This document shows, one piece after another, positions 5,762 through 8,170 of a stretch of DNA of 8,170 nucleotides (the stretch's first letter is position 1; every line of letters starts with the position of its first letter). The position numbers were made by a program, and so were the translations under genes. The notes under the pieces were generated by a model. It worked only from the letters and a program-made list of their open reading frames with translations, was not told the DNA's origin and did no database searches. This stretch comes from CAYGZL01 sp964354345 (GTDB taxonomy: Bacteria; Chloroflexota; Anaerolineae; Anaerolineales; UBA4823): the NCBI GenBank assembly GCA_964354345.1, contig CAYGZL010000055.1, positions 1 to 8,170 of the forward strand, read 5' to 3'.

Positions 5762-5825
5762 GGCTAACACCGGGTTCAGCCGACGTTGCTCCGCTCCGCC
5801 ACGCGGCTGAACCCGATTGTTATAC
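5762..5825 (+). other. attC-like integron recombination site 2 (64 bp)
   Basis: R'' is GGCTAAC (5762-5768) and R' is GTTATAC (5819-5825). The arms CGGGTTCAGCCG (5771-5782) and CGGCTGAACCCG (5804-5815) are perfect reverse complements. Inside them CGT (5784-5786) pairs with ACG (5801-5803), leaving A5783 unpaired, which is T on the bottom strand; the loop is 5787-5800. Spacers AC and ATT separate cores from arms. The left half is strongly related to attC-like site 1: CTAACACCGG is shared exactly, and 18 of 22 positions match in the aligned left halves. R'' and R' agree poorly beyond TAA/TTA, whereas GGGCTAAC matches GTTAGCCC of site 1 perfectly. Its length is near the short end known for attC sites. 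Confidence 0.75.
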
Positions 5826-5914
5826 TGTAAAATTTCAGTATGACAAATATTAGTGGTCGCAATCCTCGTGTCTCTAAAAACCACGGATGTTCTTGAATCG
5901 GCTATTTCCAAAAG

Positions 5915-6334
5915 ATGATGTACTGGTTTCTTGTTCCTTTGTTGTCTGGGTTCATATGCAACCTCGGTAGTGCCTTCACGACAGCCATTTCTCGTCGATG
6001 GGGGGAACACCGAGGTTCTATCATCACGGTCATCCTGGTCGCACTCCTGACCATCCGATTGCCAGCAGCTCGGCCATCGATCAAAGATCAACTGGTGCAA
6101 ACCGGGATTTACGCCCGTGTGCGCCATCCGATCCATACCGGCGCGCTGCTTGAATTTACAGGGCTGGCAATGATCAACCCAACATTGCCATTTGCACTCG
6201 CTTCAGGTATGGGAATGGTATGGGTGTTTCTTCAGACCTGGTTCGAAGAAATCGATTTGCTGGAACGATTGCCAGGCTACCGTGATTACATGAACACAGT
6301 ACCGCGTTTTCTTCCTCGTATTCGCATCAAGTAG
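5915..6334 (+). CDS. ICMT-like membrane methyltransferase, possibly internally shortened
   Basis: This 139-residue protein carries the signature of isoprenylcysteine carboxyl methyltransferase-like bacterial membrane methyltransferases: GIYARVRHPIHTG (64-76), then a membrane stretch, then FEEIDLLERLPGYRDYMNTVPRFLP (110-134). These segments form the S-adenosylmethionine pocket in the family; the substrate of bacterial members is usually unknown. The N-terminus has a hydrophobic helix (1-24). Related proteins normally have further membrane helices between the RRWGEHRG segment and the RHP motif and are about 180-200 residues. Here only residues 35-50 lie between, so an in-frame internal deletion is likely. 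The start is poor: tandem ATGs at 5915 and 5918 lack a clear ribosome-binding site and an in-frame TGA lies at 5894-5896. It lies just outside the cassette array and 16 nt before the GNAT gene. Confidence 0.78.
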   Translation: MMYWFLVPLLSGFICNLGSAFTTAISRRWGEHRGSIITVILVALLTIRLPAARPSIKDQLVQTGIYARVRHPIHTGALLEFTGLAMINPTLPFALASGMGMVWVFLQTWFEEIDLLERLPGYRDYMNTVPRFLPRIRIK

Positions 6335-6350
6335 GCAGGAGTGTCCCCCT

Positions 6351-7292
6351 ATGCTCAATGTTACCTTCCGGTCGCTAAATCCCGAAACCGATTATCCGGT
6401 CCTGGCTCAGCTGTACCGGGCGGTCGAACAATACGAAGGGATGGAGCCATCGGCCACCGCAGAAAGCCTGCGCCTCAGAACCTGGGGCACGCGCTGGGTG
6501 GCTGAAGATTCACACCAGATGGGCTTTTTTCCAGCCGCCGGTTGGATGGCAGACCAAAGCCCGACCCGATTCTTCGTCTATGCCGTGGTTCATCCTGCCT
6601 GGAGACGCCAGGGCCTGGGAAGCCAGATGCTGGCCTATGTTGAAGCTCAAGCTGCCGCCCAAGGAGCATTCGATCTGGTGGCCAGCGCCCAGGCCCTCGA
6701 AACCCCTGCTATAGCCTTTATCACCCAACTTGGCTATACCCTGGTCGGTCACAACTACAGCTTGCGCCTGCCGGCTGAAGTCGATCCTGGCGAACCAATC
6801 CTGCCGCCTGGATACACTGTACGCACATATGTAGAAATTCCCGACCTTGCCCTGCTGGCACAGGCTCATAACCGCTGCTTTGCCGACCGCTGGGGCCACT
6901 TCGAGAACTCGCAGCAAAATACTCCAGAACGACTGATACAGTGGATGGCCGAAGCGCCTGATTCATTCATCCCTGAAGGAATCTTCTTCCTGTTTGCCCC
7001 AGGTGGTAACCTGGCTGGCCTGAGCTATGGGCGCATTTCAGAGGGCGGGCAGCGCCGTGCAGTTGATTCACCAGCCTGCACACCCGAATACCGCCACCTT
7101 AAGCTTGAAAAACCCCTCGCCCAGGTTTCCGCCAATTGGCTGCGTAAGAAATTTGGCTCCGGCCCGCTGGCTCTAGACTGTTGGGGGGAAGCAGAAGAGA
7201 ACATCTACCTCTATCGTTCCATCGGCTTCAGTCTTGATGAAAAGGATCACAACCTGGAGTTCCGCAAAGTGGTCGGATCAACAGGCAGCTAA
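6351..7292 (+). CDS. Two-domain GNAT-family N-acetyltransferase
   Basis: This 313-residue cytoplasmic protein looks like two GNAT domains in tandem. The first (about 1-140) carries a clean acetyl-CoA motif A: AVVHPAWRRQGLGSQML, with R85-R86-Q87-G88-L89-G90 as the pyrophosphate-binding loop, followed by FITQLGYTLVGHN as the usual C-terminal strand. The second (about 150-305) starts GYTVRTYVEIPDL and ends with LYRSIGF (287-293). Its motif A is degraded: PEYRHLKLEKPL at 244-255 lacks the glycines, so this half probably does not bind acetyl-CoA. One active plus one degenerate half is common in tandem GNATs such as mycothiol synthase-like proteins. The acceptor is unknown. The ATG at 6351 has AGGAG at 6337-6341, 9 nt upstream. 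Its codon use is more GC-rich than that of the cassette genes. Confidence 0.87.
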   Translation: MLNVTFRSLNPETDYPVLAQLYRAVEQYEGMEPSATAESLRLRTWGTRWVAEDSHQMGFFPAAGWMADQSPTRFFVYAVVHPAWRRQGLGSQMLAYVEAQAAAQGAFDLVASAQALETPAIAFITQLGYTLVGHNYSLRLPAEVDPGEPILPPGYTVRTYVEIPDLALLAQAHNRCFADRWGHFENSQQNTPERLIQWMAEAPDSFIPEGIFFLFAPGGNLAGLSYGRISEGGQRRAVDSPACTPEYRHLKLEKPLAQVSANWLRKKFGSGPLALDCWGEAEENIYLYRSIGFSLDEKDHNLEFRKVVGSTGS

Positions 7293-7325
7293 TCTTTTCG
7301 AACGTAATTGTGAGGGATAAAGCAA

Positions 7326-7730
7326 ATGACCAGTTATATCATCGTCAGTGTCAATAGCGGTATCTTGTTCGGCATCCTGGACGGTTTGATAAACGCCAAT
7401 CCACTCGCGACCAGGCTGTTCGAAGTCTACAAACCAATCGCGAAAACGCCGCTCAATTTTGTGGCGGGAATGATCATTGACCTTGCCTACGGATTTATCC
7501 TGGCCGCATTGTTCCTGCTACTTTATCCCAGCTTACCGGGCGAAGTCGGGCTTGTAAAGGGTGTGAGTTTCGCACTGATGGTATGGTTTTTGCGAGTGGT
7601 GATGAGCGTTGCTTCACAGTGGATGATGTACAAAGTGCCGTTGGAAGCCTTGTACTATACCCTATTGGCAGGGTTAGGTGAGATGCTGATTCTTGGCATC
7701 CTTTATGGGCTTACCTTGCAACCCGCGTAA
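7326..7730 (+). CDS. Small four-TM membrane protein of unknown function
   Basis: The product is 134 residues with four hydrophobic segments near 5-22, 45-68, 74-98 and 107-130. Short polar loops separate them, such as NANPLATRLFEVYKP (24-38). Glycine and small residues inside the helices, and the single acidic D52 and E119 in membrane segments, are notable. No catalytic motif is seen and I do not recognise a named family. The ATG at 7326 has GAGGG at 7312-7316, 9 nt upstream. It follows the GNAT gene by 33 nt on the same strand and may be the last gene of that transcript, which would end at the terminator at 7936-7971. Confidence 0.72.
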   Translation: MTSYIIVSVNSGILFGILDGLINANPLATRLFEVYKPIAKTPLNFVAGMIIDLAYGFILAALFLLLYPSLPGEVGLVKGVSFALMVWFLRVVMSVASQWMMYKVPLEALYYTLLAGLGEMLILGILYGLTLQPA

Positions 7731-7935
7731 TATTTACGATCTCTTGTAACATAATCGCCACCCGATAATCGTTTCCTGCAAAATGCGAGGTGGCACTGAT
7801 TGGGCTTGCAGGACACGGAGGATTTTCTCTCGTGAGACAATACTATATCGAGGGAGGATCTCGTTGGAAACCATACTGCGGGTAATGAGAGAGTTTAACG
7901 GTATGAACTTAGCCTAAAATCTACCATTTTGATCC
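7731..7935. other. Gene-free stretch after the four-TM gene
   Basis: No convincing gene is seen. GCCACC (7757-7762) and GGTGGC (7789-7794) could pair around a 26-nt interior, and ATAATCG occurs twice (7751-7757, 7765-7771). Two tiny frames have good-looking ribosome-binding sites: GTG 7831 (17 codons, GGAGG at 7817-7821) and TTG 7864 (17 codons, stop at 7915-7917, GAGGGAGG at 7850-7857). Neither has recognisable similarity. They may be chance or remnants of a deleted gene. Confidence 0.4.
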
Positions 7936-7971
7936 AAAGCAAAGTTCCCCGGTAAAGGGGAACTTTGCTTT
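7936..7971 (+). terminator. Strong intrinsic terminator, possibly bidirectional
   Basis: AAAGCAAAGTTCCCC (7936-7950) and GGGGAACTTTGCTTT (7957-7971) form a perfect 15-bp stem with a 6-nt loop GGTAAA. The right arm ends in CTTT and is followed by AAGGCTTTT, giving a moderate U-rich tail. The left flank is A-rich inside the stem, so it could also stop transcripts from the right. It most likely ends the 5915-7730 transcript. Confidence 0.85.
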
Positions 7972-8052
7972 AAGGCTTTTCTCCGTAGGTGTTATTTAAC
8001 TTTTAAATTGAGCCTAGCTGCGATTCTAACACGCCAGTATATTTTTTGCCAC

Positions 8053-8156
8053 TGGATGGTTTTTCATTGTGAAAATGGTAGGTTTTTCGATGTGATTTTT
8101 TAACATTCAATCTGCCCAAGTGGATGGTTTTTCGTGATTAAAGTGGTCGGTTTTTC
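8053..8156. repeat. Two 68-bp units with four copies of a TGGNNGGTTTTTC motif
   Basis: The motif TGGNNGGTTTTTC occurs at 8053-8065, 8076-8088, 8121-8133 and 8144-8156. Copies 1 and 3 are identical (TGGATGG...), while copies 2 and 4 carry TA and TC at the variable positions. The spacing is 23, 45 and 23 nt, so the whole pattern repeats with a 68-bp period; the second unit is cut by the window end. Intervening sequence is only partly conserved, which suggests that the 13-mer is what is being kept. Its position just upstream of a TTGACA hexamer suggests regulator-binding sites, but it could equally be a simple repeat array. Confidence 0.75.
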
Positions 8157-8158
8157 GC

Positions 8159-8164
8159 TTGACA
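8159..8164 (+). promoter_or_regulatory. Possible -35 hexamer TTGACA at the window edge
   Basis: TTGACA is a perfect sigma-70-type -35 hexamer. The -10 element would lie outside the window, so this cannot be confirmed. It begins 3 nt after the fourth copy of the TGGNNGGTTTTTC motif, the position expected for an activator site overlapping or abutting a promoter. The nearest upstream gene ends at 7730 and is separated by a terminator, so a new transcription unit starting to the right is plausible. Confidence 0.35.
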
Positions 8165-8170
8165 AATACA

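Larger units (their letters stand above)
2148..5819 (+). mobile_element. Putative integron gene-cassette array without integrase (CALIN-like)
   Basis: The segment is bounded by core sites with the cut base G at 2147 and 5819, contains a full attC-like site at 3046-3171 and ends in another at 5762-5825. All cargo genes are on the + strand, with start codons 33-52 nt after each core site and stop codons close to the next full site (8 and 21 nt for the two full sites), as is usual for integron cassettes. The cargo is unrelated gene to gene. If the two short hairpins at 3904-3930 and 5076-5100 are also sites, there are four cassettes: 2148-3165, 3166-3920, 3921-5091 and 5092-5819. If not, the second cassette is 3166-5819, whose ends TTAGCCCG and CGGGCTAA match perfectly. 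No tyrosine recombinase of the IntI type is in the window. Confidence 0.68.

Noticed and set aside
5820..5841. Tiny cassette between TTATAC and GTATGAC just after attC-like site 2
   Set aside because: GTATGAC differs from the expected GTATAAC and no R' follows, so this is only a small inverted repeat.
7831..7917. Two 17-codon frames with good ribosome-binding sites before the terminator (GTG 7831, TTG 7864)
   Set aside because: They are too short to judge, use non-ATG starts, and show no recognisable family or leader-peptide codon bias. They are mentioned only in the description of the stretch.
7989..8032. GTGTTA (7989-7994) and TAACAC (8027-8032), with CTAACACGCC resembling the left half of an attC site
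   Set aside because: The pairing is only 6 bp, no inner arms exist, and no GTTAGAA-type R' follows before the window end. Similarity to CTAACACC is short enough to be chance.
8041..8170. CRISPR-like array at the right edge
   Set aside because: The repeats are 13-mers with variable bases and irregular 10- and 32-nt spacers in a 68-bp higher-order unit, unlike uniform CRISPR repeats.

Overview
The window looks like a piece of bacterial chromosome from a Chloroflexota (Anaerolineae-like) organism. This is inferred from gene content (a ClbS/DfsB-type protein, CPBP-family membrane proteins, a small nitroreductase, a tandem GNAT) and from the style of the attC-like elements. No rRNA, tRNA or other strict taxonomic marker is present. 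All convincing genes are on the + strand.

Left block (1-1861): the 3' end of a ClbS/DfsB-family gene, a degenerate CPBP-like membrane protein, a broken CPBP protease gene (N- and C-terminal parts in different frames, middle missing) and an intact nitroreductase. Gaps are 7 to 19 nt, so this was probably one operon. A gene-free stretch of about 320 nt follows.

Middle block (about 2148-5825): this looks like an integron gene-cassette array without an integrase in view. Two full attC-like sites (3046-3171 and 5762-5825) have R''/R' core sites, inverted arms and an unpaired A in the left arm (T on the bottom strand); the first also has an unpaired C (G on the bottom strand). The 5' core GTTAGGC at 2147-2153 matches the R'' at the end of the SDR cassette. 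GTTAGCCC at 3165-3172 matches GGGCTAAC at 5761-5768 exactly. This swap of core ends between neighbouring sites is what cassette recombination produces. Between the two full sites lie two small hairpins of identical layout (3904-3930 and 5076-5100). Each has GGCTAA, a 7-nt loop ending in G, and TTAGYC, and they look like attC sites that have lost the central stem. Cargo, all co-oriented: an SDR oxidoreductase, a DUF4386-like membrane protein, a five-TM membrane protein of unknown role, a small secreted protein and a membrane-anchored extracytoplasmic protein. The cargo after 3166 is visibly more AT-rich than its flanks.

Right block (5826-7730): an ICMT-like methyltransferase that may lack an internal membrane segment, a two-domain GNAT acetyltransferase and a small four-TM protein.

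Right edge (7731-8170): no convincing gene. It holds a strong 15-bp-stem terminator (7936-7971), then two 68-bp repeat units with four copies of a TGGNNGGTTTTTC motif, abutting a TTGACA -35-like hexamer at the very end. This may be the regulatory region of a gene outside the window.
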